Assembly: GCF_001550135.1 (NCBI RefSeq) | Contig: NZ_LRUE01000016.1 | Location: 147,699-211,698, forward strand | Direction: 5' to 3' | Source of the DNA: Pseudoalteromonas shioyasakiensis | GTDB lineage: Bacteria; Pseudomonadota; Gammaproteobacteria; Enterobacterales; Alteromonadaceae | DNA: 64,000 nucleotides | Shown here: one piece after another, positions 7,767 through 15,663 of the stretch | How the letters are laid out: each line of letters opens with the position of its first letter | Position numbering within the stretch: position 1 is the first letter of the stretch | Translations under genes and position numbers: made by a program | Notes under the pieces: model-generated | Database searches by the model: none | Seen by the model: the letters and a program-made list of their open reading frames with translations, nothing else | Told to the model about the DNA's origin: nothing

Positions 7767-7801
7767 CTCTAACCACTAACCTCTAATATCTGACTTCTAA
7801 T
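7767..7801. repeat. Inverted degenerate heptamers downstream of S23 copy 1
   Basis: Units CTCTAAC, CACTAAC, CTCTAAT, ATCTGAC and TTCTAAT in 7-bp phase. Their reverse complement is of the TTAGTGG/TYAGANN type seen on the other side of the gene. Confidence 0.85.
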
Positions 7802-7840
7802 GTTTGCCTCGTATCTCGCCCCCGCTACTGCGAGTCGCTA

Positions 7841-9979
7841 TTATTTATAACTCTCATACGCTTCTTTCATTCGCGCTAGGTTGCTATAAATATAGCTCGA
7901 AGTTAAACGGCCGCGTCTAAACATTGTATTGTCTAAAGAGACTTGTGTAGAAGGAGCGTAACCTTGGTTAAATACCAAGGTGTTTAATTTTCCTATTTGC
8001 GTTGATAGACCAACTCGCCACATTTCACGGCCTTTTAACTGGCCAAACGGTGTTACTTTCATATCTTTACGTGGTGTAAGTGGGATACTAAGCCCAACCC
8101 CTGCTTTTTGCGCATCTGTATCCTCATAGAATACTGCTATGTAGCTATCACCAAACCAAAAGCGACTTTCGAGTTTTACGCCACTGTCACCATAAAAATA
8201 TTTACCAGCCGTAGCATGAAAAGTAATATCTTGCTCTACCCAGTTGTATTGGTATGTGAGAGTTTCGTACTCACGTGATGCGCGGTAGTCTGCATAATCA
8301 AAATAAGCAATTTTAGCACTTACTTTGTGACGCCCTTCAGGGCTTAACCAGGCAGTTTCGTTAATAATAGCTTTGTAATCAAAATAGTCTTTAAAGAAAC
8401 CAATTTGCGTTTGGTTATAAAAGCCATACGGCAGTGCAAAGGTTTGGTGCAGCATTGCATTTACAATACCTTCATCTAGGCTGTAATTATCAAATACACC
8501 GTTATCTTCATAGTCGCTACTTTCATCTAAAATAGTTTGGCCGGTAACCTTTATACCACCACCTTGCCACAGCGGCACGTCAAGCTCGGCACGCAAGCCT
8601 ACAGAGTAATCAAATACTCCAAACTCTGTTGCATAAGTATTAGATAAAGCAGGGCTCAAGGTTAAGCGCGGTTTAAAGTAAGGGCTTGCCTCTGCTTTAC
8701 CGGCCCATATAACACCTTCAGGAATACTCGCTTTGCCTTGCTGAACATTTAAATCTGGGCTTACACCTTTTTCGATAAATAAGCGGTAGTTATCAACCTT
8801 GCCCTGAATCGCAATTAAAGGAATATCTGTTTTAGAAAGTTGTACGTTAAAGTGCGTGCTTTCGTTAGTTACACTTTCAGCAATACGGCCAAGTACAACA
8901 CCAATGGCATCGATGTCGTTACGGTTAAATACCGAGTTTTCAAAGTTAACAAATACGGTATTCAGGTTATAACCAACCACTATATTTTCGAAGCCATCGT
9001 TAATCAGTGCTTGTTTTAATTCAATTACTTGGCTATTTAAGCTTGAGTTAGCTAGCTTTTGCGTATTTGCTGTTGGCGTTTGTTTTACACTTGCTACCGT
9101 AAGGGCTTTTGCTTGTTCAACTAATTCTGGCGCCATAGCTGTTTGTATAAAACCGATACCATGGTCATCAATTTTAGCAATTGGCTTTGTAGCAACCGGT
9201 GCTACATAAGGGGCTGCTTCAACTTTTTTATAATTTTGTTTATCTTCACTCGAAAGCGGCATACTAAAGTTCACACCCCAATAGGTGTCTTGTTTTGAGT
9301 AATCTGTGTTACTGTAAAATCGGCTGGTAAAGGTTAGCTCGCCAATATCATAAAGCCACTTTTTAGGAATAGTCACTTTAGCACCGGCATTAAATGCCTC
9401 TGCATCATGCTCTGCTTGCAAACTAAACCAGTCGAACACTTGGTACTCTATACCCCCAAATACACCATCCATCTCGCCATGAGGGCGTTTACTTTTTGCG
9501 ATACCCGCTGAAAACCTAAAGTTCCATAATTCTTTTGATGCCACAGCATAATATGTTTCATAAAAATTAATATGCCCACCAACGTCTTTGCCACCAATAG
9601 CAAGGCTAAACCAATCTTTAGGAATATAAGGTATTTGGTACTTAGCATTAAATGATAAGTCTCTGATTTGTTTTCGACCTTCTCCTACAAACAAATTGTC
9701 GTGCATAGTGTTTGAAGCTATAAGGCCACTCACTTCTAAACCATCAAATAAGCCAGCACTAACAATAAAATTATGACCCTTTACATACTGGTTACTGCGA
9801 TCAAAAAGCTCATTGTTATGACCAAAGCCTATTACTCCTTTTTCTTGAACTTCAGCGTTAGGAGTATTAATAAGGCCAGTATAACCAACGAAAGATTGAT
9901 ATGAGTTAATTTGTTCAGCAAAAACAAGCGGCGAACTTAGAGCTATTGCACTACCTATAAAGACATTAAGCTTAGACAT
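7841..9979 (-). CDS. YjbH-domain exopolysaccharide outer-membrane protein
   Basis: The 712-residue protein has a signal peptide (MSKLNVFIGSAIALSSPLVFA, cleavage near residue 21) followed by GYTGLINTPNAEVQEKGVIGFGHN, the opening typical of YjbH/YmcA-like (WbfB-type) proteins. The remainder is rich in alternating, aromatic-ended beta-strands, consistent with a large outer-membrane barrel. The YjbEFGH and GfcABCD families take part in secretion or assembly of extracellular polysaccharide. No YjbE, YjbF or YjbG homologue lies next to it. It is the last gene of the long minus-strand polysaccharide region, separated from galU by a heptamer element. Confidence 0.75.
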   Translation of the reverse strand: MSKLNVFIGSAIALSSPLVFAEQINSYQSFVGYTGLINTPNAEVQEKGVIGFGHNNELFDRSNQYVKGHNFIVSAGLFDGLEVSGLIASNTMHDNLFVGEGRKQIRDLSFNAKYQIPYIPKDWFSLAIGGKDVGGHINFYETYYAVASKELWNFRFSAGIAKSKRPHGEMDGVFGGIEYQVFDWFSLQAEHDAEAFNAGAKVTIPKKWLYDIGELTFTSRFYSNTDYSKQDTYWGVNFSMPLSSEDKQNYKKVEAAPYVAPVATKPIAKIDDHGIGFIQTAMAPELVEQAKALTVASVKQTPTANTQKLANSSLNSQVIELKQALINDGFENIVVGYNLNTVFVNFENSVFNRNDIDAIGVVLGRIAESVTNESTHFNVQLSKTDIPLIAIQGKVDNYRLFIEKGVSPDLNVQQGKASIPEGVIWAGKAEASPYFKPRLTLSPALSNTYATEFGVFDYSVGLRAELDVPLWQGGGIKVTGQTILDESSDYEDNGVFDNYSLDEGIVNAMLHQTFALPYGFYNQTQIGFFKDYFDYKAIINETAWLSPEGRHKVSAKIAYFDYADYRASREYETLTYQYNWVEQDITFHATAGKYFYGDSGVKLESRFWFGDSYIAVFYEDTDAQKAGVGLSIPLTPRKDMKVTPFGQLKGREMWRVGLSTQIGKLNTLVFNQGYAPSTQVSLDNTMFRRGRLTSSYIYSNLARMKEAYESYK

Positions 9980-10068
9980 AAACTATTCCGAGTTAAAATT
10001 ATAAAAATCCTTAAATTAGATTAAATATAACATTAGATGTGAGAAACGAGAAGTTAATAGCGGAGGTG

Positions 10069-10138
10069 CTAGGTGCTAGGTGCTAGGTGCTAGGTGCTAG
10101 GTGCTAGGTGCTAGGTGCTAGGTGCTAGGTGCTAGGTG
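10069..10138. repeat. Heptamer array (CTAGGTG)10
   Basis: Ten identical units, 70 bp, with no interruption. Its right partner contains the 20-mer ATATCTAACTTCTAATATCT that also occurs at 20084-20103. Confidence 0.97.
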
Positions 10139-10232
10139 AACAAGATTATATTTGGGGTGAGGTAAAGCAAGTGGTTAAAAGCAATTAACTAACTTCTAAC
10201 CACTAAAGCCTGATATCTAACTTCTAATATCT
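10069..10232. mobile_element. Candidate short heptamer element between galU and the YjbH gene
   Basis: Ten perfect CTAGGTG units (10069-10138), a 47-bp spacer, then inverted degenerate units (TTCTAAC CACTAAA GCCTGAT ATCTAAC TTCTAAT, about 10186-10232) ending just before the galU stop codon. Same layout as 5788-5961 and, apart from the missing gene, as the S23 units. Mobility is inference. Confidence 0.4.
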
Positions 10233-10237
10233 TATTT

Positions 10238-11146
10238 TTAGACCGCTTTTAAATGTCGCTCTGCTGGCGCTACCATTTCGGTTACAAAATCAGTGAATTC
10301 TTCACCTAGGTTTTCGTCACGCATGCTGTATTCAACAATCGCTTTTAAGTAGCCTAATTTATCGCCACAGTCGTGAGCACGACCACTCATGTGGAATGCT
10401 TCAACAATTTCGTGCTTCATTAGCTCATCAATAGCGTCAGTAAGCTGAATTTCGCCGCCTGCACCCGCTGGTGTTTTAGCAAGTAATGGCCAAATAGCTT
10501 TAGATAACACATAACGGCCAACAACAGCTAGGTTTGAAGGTGCTTCTTCAGCTTTTGGTTTTTCGACCATGGTTTTAATTGGTGCACTTTCGCCCGCTTT
10601 AATTTTAACGCCGCCGATATCAGCAATACCATATTTATGTACATTTTCTTGCGGTACTGGCTCTAGCATGATTTGGCTTGCTTTAACTTCATTAAAGCGC
10701 TTGATCATAGCTGCAATGTTTTCGGTTTTTTGATCAGCTGTATAGCTATCTAAAATTACGTCTGGCAGTACAACAACAAAGTCGTCATCGCCAACAATAG
10801 GTTTTGCACACATAACAGCATGGCCTAATCCTTTAGCCTCGCCTTGGCGTACGTGCATAATGGTTACATCAGCAGGGCAAATTGAGCGTACTTCTTCAAG
10901 CAAAGTACGTTTTACACGTTTTTCAAGCGTTGCTTCAAGCTCAAAGCTGGTATCAAAGTGGTTTTCAATAGCATTTTTAGAGCTATGCGTAACCAATACA
11001 ACTTCTTTAATACCCGCAGCAACACATTCGTTTACTATGTATTGGATAAGTGGCTTATCAACCAGAGGTAGCATTTCTTTAGGAATTGCCTTTGTCATCG
11101 GTAACATACGTGTACCAAGGCCTGCAACAGGAATGACAGCTTTCAT
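10238..11146 (-). CDS. galU: UTP-glucose-1-phosphate uridylyltransferase
   Basis: GalU makes UDP-glucose from UTP and glucose-1-phosphate, the donor for glucosyl units and the precursor of UDP-glucuronate and UDP-galactose. The 302-residue protein opens with [23 protein letters not shown], the nucleotide-binding signature of bacterial GalU, and contains VVLPDVILD and [15 protein letters not shown]. Its product feeds the wcaJ-type initiating step here and ugd at 38625. It is the penultimate gene of the capsule region and is flanked by heptamer arrays on both sides (10069 and 11292), so it may now be transcribed separately. Confidence 0.95.
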   Translation of the reverse strand: MKAVIPVAGLGTRMLPMTKAIPKEMLPLVDKPLIQYIVNECVAAGIKEVVLVTHSSKNAIENHFDTSFELEATLEKRVKRTLLEEVRSICPADVTIMHVRQGEAKGLGHAVMCAKPIVGDDDFVVVLPDVILDSYTADQKTENIAAMIKRFNEVKASQIMLEPVPQENVHKYGIADIGGVKIKAGESAPIKTMVEKPKAEEAPSNLAVVGRYVLSKAIWPLLAKTPAGAGGEIQLTDAIDELMKHEIVEAFHMSGRAHDCGDKLGYLKAIVEYSMRDENLGEEFTDFVTEMVAPAERHLKAV

Positions 11147-11291
11147 AATGTTTAGTCCCTTAATTATTGTGGTAAGAATAAATAATTACAAAGTATGAGT
11201 TATTAACTCATTTTGCGCAATAGTAAAAAAAGATTTATAACCAAGTTAGCAGTAATAATATTGACGGAGGATGAACAAGAACCGATAGGTT

Positions 11292-11368
11292 CTAGGAGCT
11301 AGGAGCTAGGAGCTAGGAGCTAGGAGCTAGGAGCTAGGAGCTAGGAGCTAGGAGCTAGGAGCTAGGAG
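11292..11368. repeat. Heptamer array (CTAGGAG)11
   Basis: Eleven identical CTAGGAG units, preceded by the small hairpin AGAACC-GATA-GGTTCT and followed 9 bp later by a perfect GCTAGTGGC hairpin at 11378-11401. Confidence 0.97.
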
Positions 11369-11377
11369 CTAAAAGAT

Positions 11378-11401
11378 GCTAGTGGCTGGAGTGCCACTAG
11401 C
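11378..11401. repeat. Perfect inverted repeat beside the CTAGGAG array
   Basis: GCTAGTGGC and GCCACTAGC form a 9-bp stem with a 6-nt loop (TGGAGT), just after the stop codon of the DHH gene on the minus strand. It could act as a weak terminator, though no T-run follows; it resembles a pair of facing heptamer ends. Confidence 0.6.
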
Positions 11402-11407
11402 AAGGGG

Positions 11408-12364
11408 TTAGTTATAAAAATTAACTAGAGTAGTAATAAACTGTTCAACTTGTTGTTGGTCTAGTTCGTTTATACCTGCTGCAGCTGCACGGCCGCCGCC
11501 GGTGGCAAATTGGCTGCATACATCAACAGCGCCTTGTTTATTATTAAGTGGTGCTCTTACACTTACGGTATAACTTCCTTTATTATTATAGGTAAGCACT
11601 GCATGGGCTTTATTAGGTGCTTGGTTTGCAAGGTCGTTGCCTAATACACCACTTACACGGCGCGCCCACGGGGCGTCATCAAGTAAAATAACCTTTGCTG
11701 TATCGCAATTATGTAAAACCTTAGCGTCAGCCGCTTTTTGCATATCAGATTTGTAGGCTTTTTCTAACACGTAATAAACCGACTCACTGTCGTTAATGGC
11801 ATCAAGAGGTGACTTATATTTTAGTAACTCGTTAAATAAGTCTTCTGGAGCAAAGTGTAAATCGGCTACCTCGCTGCCATAGCCGTTATAGTTAATATAC
11901 GTACCAAATGCTTTAAGTTGTGACTTTTCGAGTTCTGTTAAGCCTAGTTTATCGGCTTCGCTATCGGCTTTTGCAAATAAATTATCGCCATAAGCAGCTG
12001 TGATTGCCCATAAGTGGTATTGCTTATCGATAAGATCGCTCACTATTAAGCTAGTACACATGTTTGCATCAAAATCGATGTGAGCAAATAAGTTTGCATG
12101 GTTTGGAATATCACCTGCTTTATGGTGATCTACATACATAACTCGTGCACCTACGCATAGAGCGTCGTGCAACTCTGCCATGTTTTTTTCCATCGAAATA
12201 TCAAGTACACGAATATTATCACCGGCTTTTGGGGTAATTTTTTTTAGTAGTTGAATATCACGTTTCACACCTGTTACTTTCACGCTTTCAACAGGGTTAG
12301 CGAGCTGTAACTGTAATAGTGCGATGATGCCATCGGCATCACCATTAAAAATATCGTAGTTCAT
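11408..12364 (-). CDS. DHH-family phosphoesterase
   Basis: The 318-residue protein starts MNYDIFNGDADGI, the first DHH-family metal motif, has VMYVDHHKAGDIP (the name-giving DHH motif, about residues 95-107), and near the C-terminus FATGGGRAAAAGIN, the glycine-rich DHHA1 substrate loop. Such enzymes hydrolyse phosphodiester bonds in short RNAs, cyclic dinucleotides or bisphosphate nucleotides such as pAp. Because it sits directly after cysC among sulfate-activation genes, removal of 3'-phosphoadenosine 5'-phosphate left by sulfotransferases is an attractive role, but this is inferred from context only. Confidence 0.75.
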   Translation of the reverse strand: MNYDIFNGDADGIIALLQLQLANPVESVKVTGVKRDIQLLKKITPKAGDNIRVLDISMEKNMAELHDALCVGARVMYVDHHKAGDIPNHANLFAHIDFDANMCTSLIVSDLIDKQYHLWAITAAYGDNLFAKADSEADKLGLTELEKSQLKAFGTYINYNGYGSEVADLHFAPEDLFNELLKYKSPLDAINDSESVYYVLEKAYKSDMQKAADAKVLHNCDTAKVILLDDAPWARRVSGVLGNDLANQAPNKAHAVLTYNNKGSYTVSVRAPLNNKQGAVDVCSQFATGGGRAAAAGINELDQQQVEQFITTLVNFYN

Positions 12365-12382
12365 AAAGTCTCAAAGAATAAT

Positions 12383-12536
12383 AGAAGTCAGATTACAGAT
12401 GTTAGAGGTTAGACGTCAGAGATTAGATATCAGATTTTAGAAGTCAGATATCAGAAAAAAGATATCAGAGGTCAGAAGTTAGACGTCAGAGATTAGATAC
12501 CAGATTTTAGACGTCAGGTTTCTGGCTCTAGATTTC
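12383..12536. repeat. Degenerate heptamer array, AGANNTY (22 units in phase)
   Basis: Twenty-two consecutive heptamers without a slip, nearly all starting AGA: AGAAGTC, AGATTAC, AGATGTT, AGAGGTT, AGACGTC, AGAGATT, AGATATC and so on. Read as TYAGA+NN, the constant part is five bases and two vary. A five-unit block (12411-12445) is nearly repeated at 12481-12515. The end overlaps cysC, whose last residues (EI) and stop codon come from the array. Confidence 0.95.
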
Positions 12537-13127
12537 TATAATCCCTGCTTCGCGTAAATAACCAATAATCTGCTCAACGCTTTGCTCAATGCTTTGCTCT
12601 GCTGTTTTTACATGAATCTCTGGTTGCTCTGGCACATCAAACGCAGAGCTAATACCTGTAAAATTAGGGATCTCACCGGCACGGGCTTTTTTGTATAACC
12701 CTTTAGGGTCACGGCTTTCGCAAACCTCTAATGGCGTATCGATAAATACCTCTACAAATTCCCCCTGGTTCATAATGCTGCGAGCGCGAGCACGGTCTTC
12801 TTTAAAAGGTGAAATAAACGCCGTTGATACAATTAAACCCGCATCAACAAACAGCTTAGCTACTTCACTAATACGGCGAATATTTTCAATACGGTCTTCG
12901 TCGCTAAAAGTAAGGCCCTTGTTTAAGCCCATGCGTACATTGTCACCATCAAGCAGGTAAGTATGGCAACCTAATTCGAATAGTTTAGCCTCAACCGCGT
13001 TCGCAATAGTCGACTTACCAGAGCCACTTAATCCCGTATACCAAAGTAATACCGGCTTATGCCCTTTATGTTGTTCTTTTTCAGCACGCGAAACAGTTTG
13101 ATCGTGCCATACAATGTTCTCGGTCAT
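12528..13127 (-). CDS. cysC: Adenylylsulfate (APS) kinase
   Basis: CysC phosphorylates APS to PAPS, the sulfate donor for sulfotransferases. The 199-residue protein has the P-loop GLSGSGKSTIANAV (about residues 32-45), DGDNVR, the FISPFKEDRARAR lid region and KGLYKKARAGEIPNFTGI, all typical of APS kinases. cysC is away from cysN and cysD (about 17 kb upstream in the same direction). In this locus PAPS probably serves the two sulfotransferases at 28472-30081 as well as assimilation. Both ends touch heptamer arrays: the stop codon lies in the AGA array and the start codon follows the GGTTCTA array by a few bases. Confidence 0.95.
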   Translation of the reverse strand: MTENIVWHDQTVSRAEKEQHKGHKPVLLWYTGLSGSGKSTIANAVEAKLFELGCHTYLLDGDNVRMGLNKGLTFSDEDRIENIRRISEVAKLFVDAGLIVSTAFISPFKEDRARARSIMNQGEFVEVFIDTPLEVCESRDPKGLYKKARAGEIPNFTGISSAFDVPEQPEIHVKTAEQSIEQSVEQIIGYLREAGIIEI

Positions 13128-13140
13128 GGTACCTCTTGGG

Positions 13141-13300
13141 GGTTCTAGGTTCTAGGTTCTAGGTTCTAGGTTCTAGGTTCTAGGTTCTAGGTTCTAGGTT
13201 CTAGGTTCTAGGTTCTAGGTTCTAGGTTCTAGGTTCTAGGTTCTAGGTTCTAGGTTCTAGGTTCTAGGTTCTAGGTTCTAGGTTCTAGGTTCTAGGTTCT
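13141..13300. repeat. Heptamer array (GGTTCTA)22 plus partial unit
   Basis: Twenty-two identical units over 154 bp, the longest perfect array in the window. The same circular heptamer (CTAGGTT) makes the 15-unit array at 37182. Perfect homogeneity suggests recent expansion or ongoing slippage. Confidence 0.98.
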
Positions 13301-13674
13301 TCAAAATGATATTCAATGGCTGATTCTTTTACGCAGCCTTTTCTTAATTTTATTAACGCTGCAATCATAGCAGCAACTTCTTTAGCTTCTGATATTAATT
13401 GCAAGCCAACATGCTTATCGATAAATTTTATCTCAATACCAATGTATAATTGAGTTACGAGCTCTCCTGCAGAGCCCTTTGCATAATATAAGAAACGAGC
13501 TTCATCATTCTCTGTTTCTCTTTCAAGGCCTTCAGCGATATTAGAAGGAATTGATAATGCAGCACGTGTTATTTGATCTTTAAAACCGTAATCTTTGCAA
13601 ACAAGCATTACTTTATATATTTCACATGCTAATCGTGATGACTTCTTCCACACATCCATTTGTTCAAACTTCAT
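13285..13674 (-). CDS. S23 / four-helix-bundle protein, copy 2 (divergent)
   Basis: This 129-residue protein opens MKFEQMDVWKKSSRLACEIYK and holds the family core YGFKDQITRAALSIPSNIAEG and GELVTQLYIGIEIKFI. It is clearly diverged from copies 1 and 3. I start at the ATG of MKFEQMDVWKK because GAAGGGAC gives a good ribosome binding site there and the alignment with the other copies begins there; an ATG 18 bp earlier is possible. The tail EEPRT is translated from the heptamer array, so the array has replaced the original C-terminus. Function is unknown; the family is thought to bind nucleic acid through a basic pentameric barrel. Confidence 0.82.
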   Translation of the reverse strand: MKFEQMDVWKKSSRLACEIYKVMLVCKDYGFKDQITRAALSIPSNIAEGLERETENDEARFLYYAKGSAGELVTQLYIGIEIKFIDKHVGLQLISEAKEVAAMIAALIKLRKGCVKESAIEYHFEEPRT

Positions 13675-13733
13675 AATTAGTCCCTTCGCCATAGGTGAAA
13701 TCCATTCACAACTAAACCTTATCGCAAAATAAA

Positions 13734-13899
13734 CCTAGCGCCTAGAGCCTAAAGACATATTTCTACCTAACGCCTAGCTCCTAGCAACCTAGCTCCTAGC
13801 ACCTATTACCTAGCACCTATCACCTATTACCTAGCGCCTATTACCTAGCTCCTAGCATCCTAGCCCCTAGCGCCTATCGCCTAGCACCCAAAGCCTAAT
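13734..13899. repeat. Degenerate inverted heptamer array, CCTANNN (about 22 units)
   Basis: Units CCTAGCG, CCTAGAG, CCTAAAG, CCTAGCT, CCTAGCA, CCTATTA, CCTATCA and similar, with a few 1-bp or 4-bp slips. CCTA is constant and the last three bases vary. On the other strand this reads TAGG+NNN, the orientation of the array on the far side of the S23 gene. Confidence 0.93.
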
Positions 13900-13906
13900 G
13901 GCTTTT

Positions 13907-15634
13907 CTAAAACGGAAAAAACACGGGTATCAGGGTCAGTACCACTAGGCTGTAGGTGATTGAGATCGGTAGGCCAAACTTTATGAAATCGGTTAGCTTG
14001 TAGTTGCCGGCATTGTAAACCATTAGGTTGGTTTGGTAGCCGTAAGGGCTAATAAAACTGCCACTCGCGGCAAAAGCGACTGCAAGTACAAATGGCATGT
14101 AACTTACGCCTAAGCCTTGAGCTATGGTAAATGCAATGGGGAATGTAAGCGCTGCTGCTGCGTTATTAGTTATTAACTCTGTAAATAATAGAGTAAGTAA
14201 AAATACACCAATAAAGGCGATATAAACGCTTTGTCCTGCAAGTAAGCCTTCGACTTGCTCGGCTATTAGTTTAGATACACCTGAGTTATCTAAGGCTGTA
14301 GCTAATGTTAAAGCGCTCATTACGATAAGCCAAAGCTCTAACGGAAAACGTCGCTTAATTTCGTTTAGCGATAAACAACGGAAACCCACCAGCACTGCTA
14401 GGTAAAAAATAAAGCTTTTTAATAAACTAATATCAAAAATTAAAGAGCCCGCAATGGTTGCCACAAAGCCCCAAGTAACAATACGCTCTTTTAAGCCTTT
14501 AAGCATGTTGTCGGCTTTAACACCGCTCAGGATAAAAAAGTTTTTAGTTAAGTTAGTTCGTTTAGCAAAGTCAGGGCCAACAGCAAGTATCAAAAAGTCG
14601 CCGCTTTGAATGGTAATATCACCTAACTTACCCGAAAGCTTTTCGCCTTCGCGGCGCACTGCAACTACAGCGGCATCAAAGCGTGCACGAAAGCCAGCCG
14701 TTTTAAGCGTTTTACCTACCACTGCCGCACCTGGTTTAATAACGACTTCGGTTAAGTTATCGCGCAGTAAACCATCTTGCTCTGCAAATAGGCTTAACCC
14801 CTCAAATTGCTGTAGCACCAGCACTTTAGTAACATCGCCTGAAAAAATAAGTTTATCGCCTTCACGAATCATCTGCGTCGGCGCTACTGGCGAAATTAAG
14901 CGGTTATCGCGTACTACCTCAACCAAAAATAGTGACTCTAAGCTACGTAAACCATTTTGCTCTACTGTTTTACCTATCAGCGGTGAGCCAACATTCACTT
15001 TAGCTTCAACAAAGTAATCGCTAGAGGTTTCATCTTTACAAACCTTACCTTTTAAGCGGTTAATCGTAAGTGCCATCACTAGTACACAGGCTGCCACTGC
15101 AGATAGGCCAATAGGTAAGAAGTCAAAGAATTTAAAGCCCTCTGCACCCCGTTCAATCAGCATAGAGTTAACAATTAAGTTAGTTGAGGTGCCAATTAAG
15201 GTAAGGGTGCCACCTAAAATAGCGGCATAAGAAAGGGGCAGTAACAATTTGGTAGGGGCAATGAGTTTATTGTTTTTAACCGGGCTAATTAAAGTAGCAA
15301 CTACGGCTGTATTGTTTAAAAAACCAGAAGCCACAACTGTTGCCAATAAGGTTCTAACATATGACTTAACCACAGAGCCATTAAATAAAACATTGGCCAG
15401 TTTTCGTAAAAAGCTGGTGCGCTCAAAGGCAAATGCACAAACAACCAATAAGAGCAGTGTTACCAACCCAGGGTTTACTGCATTATTCAGTAATTGTTCG
15501 GTAGAAACCAAGTTTGTAGCAAAGCACAACAAACAAGCGGCAGCAAATACACGCTCAGGAAATTTTTGAAATTTAATTAAGCCTACAATGGTTGTAATAA
15601 ATATAACCACTATCAACCATTGCTGTAAAATCAT
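13907..15634 (-). CDS. SLC13-family anion permease with two RCK_C domains (probable sulfate transporter)
   Basis: The 575-residue membrane protein has about ten hydrophobic segments split by a soluble middle part (about residues 200-375) with two RCK_C/TrkA_C repeats (NVGSPLIGKTVEQNG and KPGAAVVGKTLKTAG). The transmembrane halves carry the SLC13 repeats TLIGTSTNLIVNS and LITNNAAAALTFPI. SLC13/DASS permeases import sulfate, dicarboxylates or similar anions with sodium. Its place next to cysC and upstream cysDN in the sulfated-polysaccharide region points to sulfate uptake, which is inference. An S23 element separates it from cysC. Confidence 0.85.
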   Translation of the reverse strand: MILQQWLIVVIFITTIVGLIKFQKFPERVFAAACLLCFATNLVSTEQLLNNAVNPGLVTLLLLVVCAFAFERTSFLRKLANVLFNGSVVKSYVRTLLATVVASGFLNNTAVVATLISPVKNNKLIAPTKLLLPLSYAAILGGTLTLIGTSTNLIVNSMLIERGAEGFKFFDFLPIGLSAVAACVLVMALTINRLKGKVCKDETSSDYFVEAKVNVGSPLIGKTVEQNGLRSLESLFLVEVVRDNRLISPVAPTQMIREGDKLIFSGDVTKVLVLQQFEGLSLFAEQDGLLRDNLTEVVIKPGAAVVGKTLKTAGFRARFDAAVVAVRREGEKLSGKLGDITIQSGDFLILAVGPDFAKRTNLTKNFFILSGVKADNMLKGLKERIVTWGFVATIAGSLIFDISLLKSFIFYLAVLVGFRCLSLNEIKRRFPLELWLIVMSALTLATALDNSGVSKLIAEQVEGLLAGQSVYIAFIGVFLLTLLFTELITNNAAAALTFPIAFTIAQGLGVSYMPFVLAVAFAASGSFISPYGYQTNLMVYNAGNYKLTDFIKFGLPISITYSLVVLTLIPVFFPF

Positions 15635-15663
15635 TCAAACATCCTTATTCGTAGCTCGCCAAA

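Larger units (their letters stand above)
7370..7801. mobile_element. Candidate S23/heptamer element 1
   Basis: Six AGTGGTT units (7370-7411), then an S23-family gene whose ATG lies 4 bp after the array, then five inverted degenerate units CTCTAAC CACTAAC CTCTAAT ATCTGAC TTCTAAT (7767-7801). At the 3' junction GTTAGTGG (7759-7766) and CCACTAAC (7773-7780) form a perfect hairpin. The gene is thus bracketed by heptamers in opposite orientation. Mobility is inferred from the recurrence of this layout at 13141-13899 and 31526-31971. Confidence 0.45.
13141..13899. mobile_element. Candidate S23/heptamer element 2
   Basis: A perfect GGTTCTA array (13141-13300), an S23 gene on the minus strand whose last codons (PRT and the TAG stop) lie in the array, and an inverted degenerate array of about 22 CCTANNN units (13734-13899). 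The 760-bp unit fills the space between cysC and the SLC13 permease gene. The two arrays read TAGG on one side and CCTA on the other, giving an overall inverted-repeat structure. Confidence 0.45.

Noticed and set aside
13141..13300. CRISPR array
   Set aside because: Repeats are 7 bp, perfect and without spacers, and no cas genes are in the window.
13141..13899. Classical insertion sequence with transposase
   Set aside because: The only gene inside is the small S23 protein. There is no DDE, HUH or serine/tyrosine recombinase motif and no clear target duplication.
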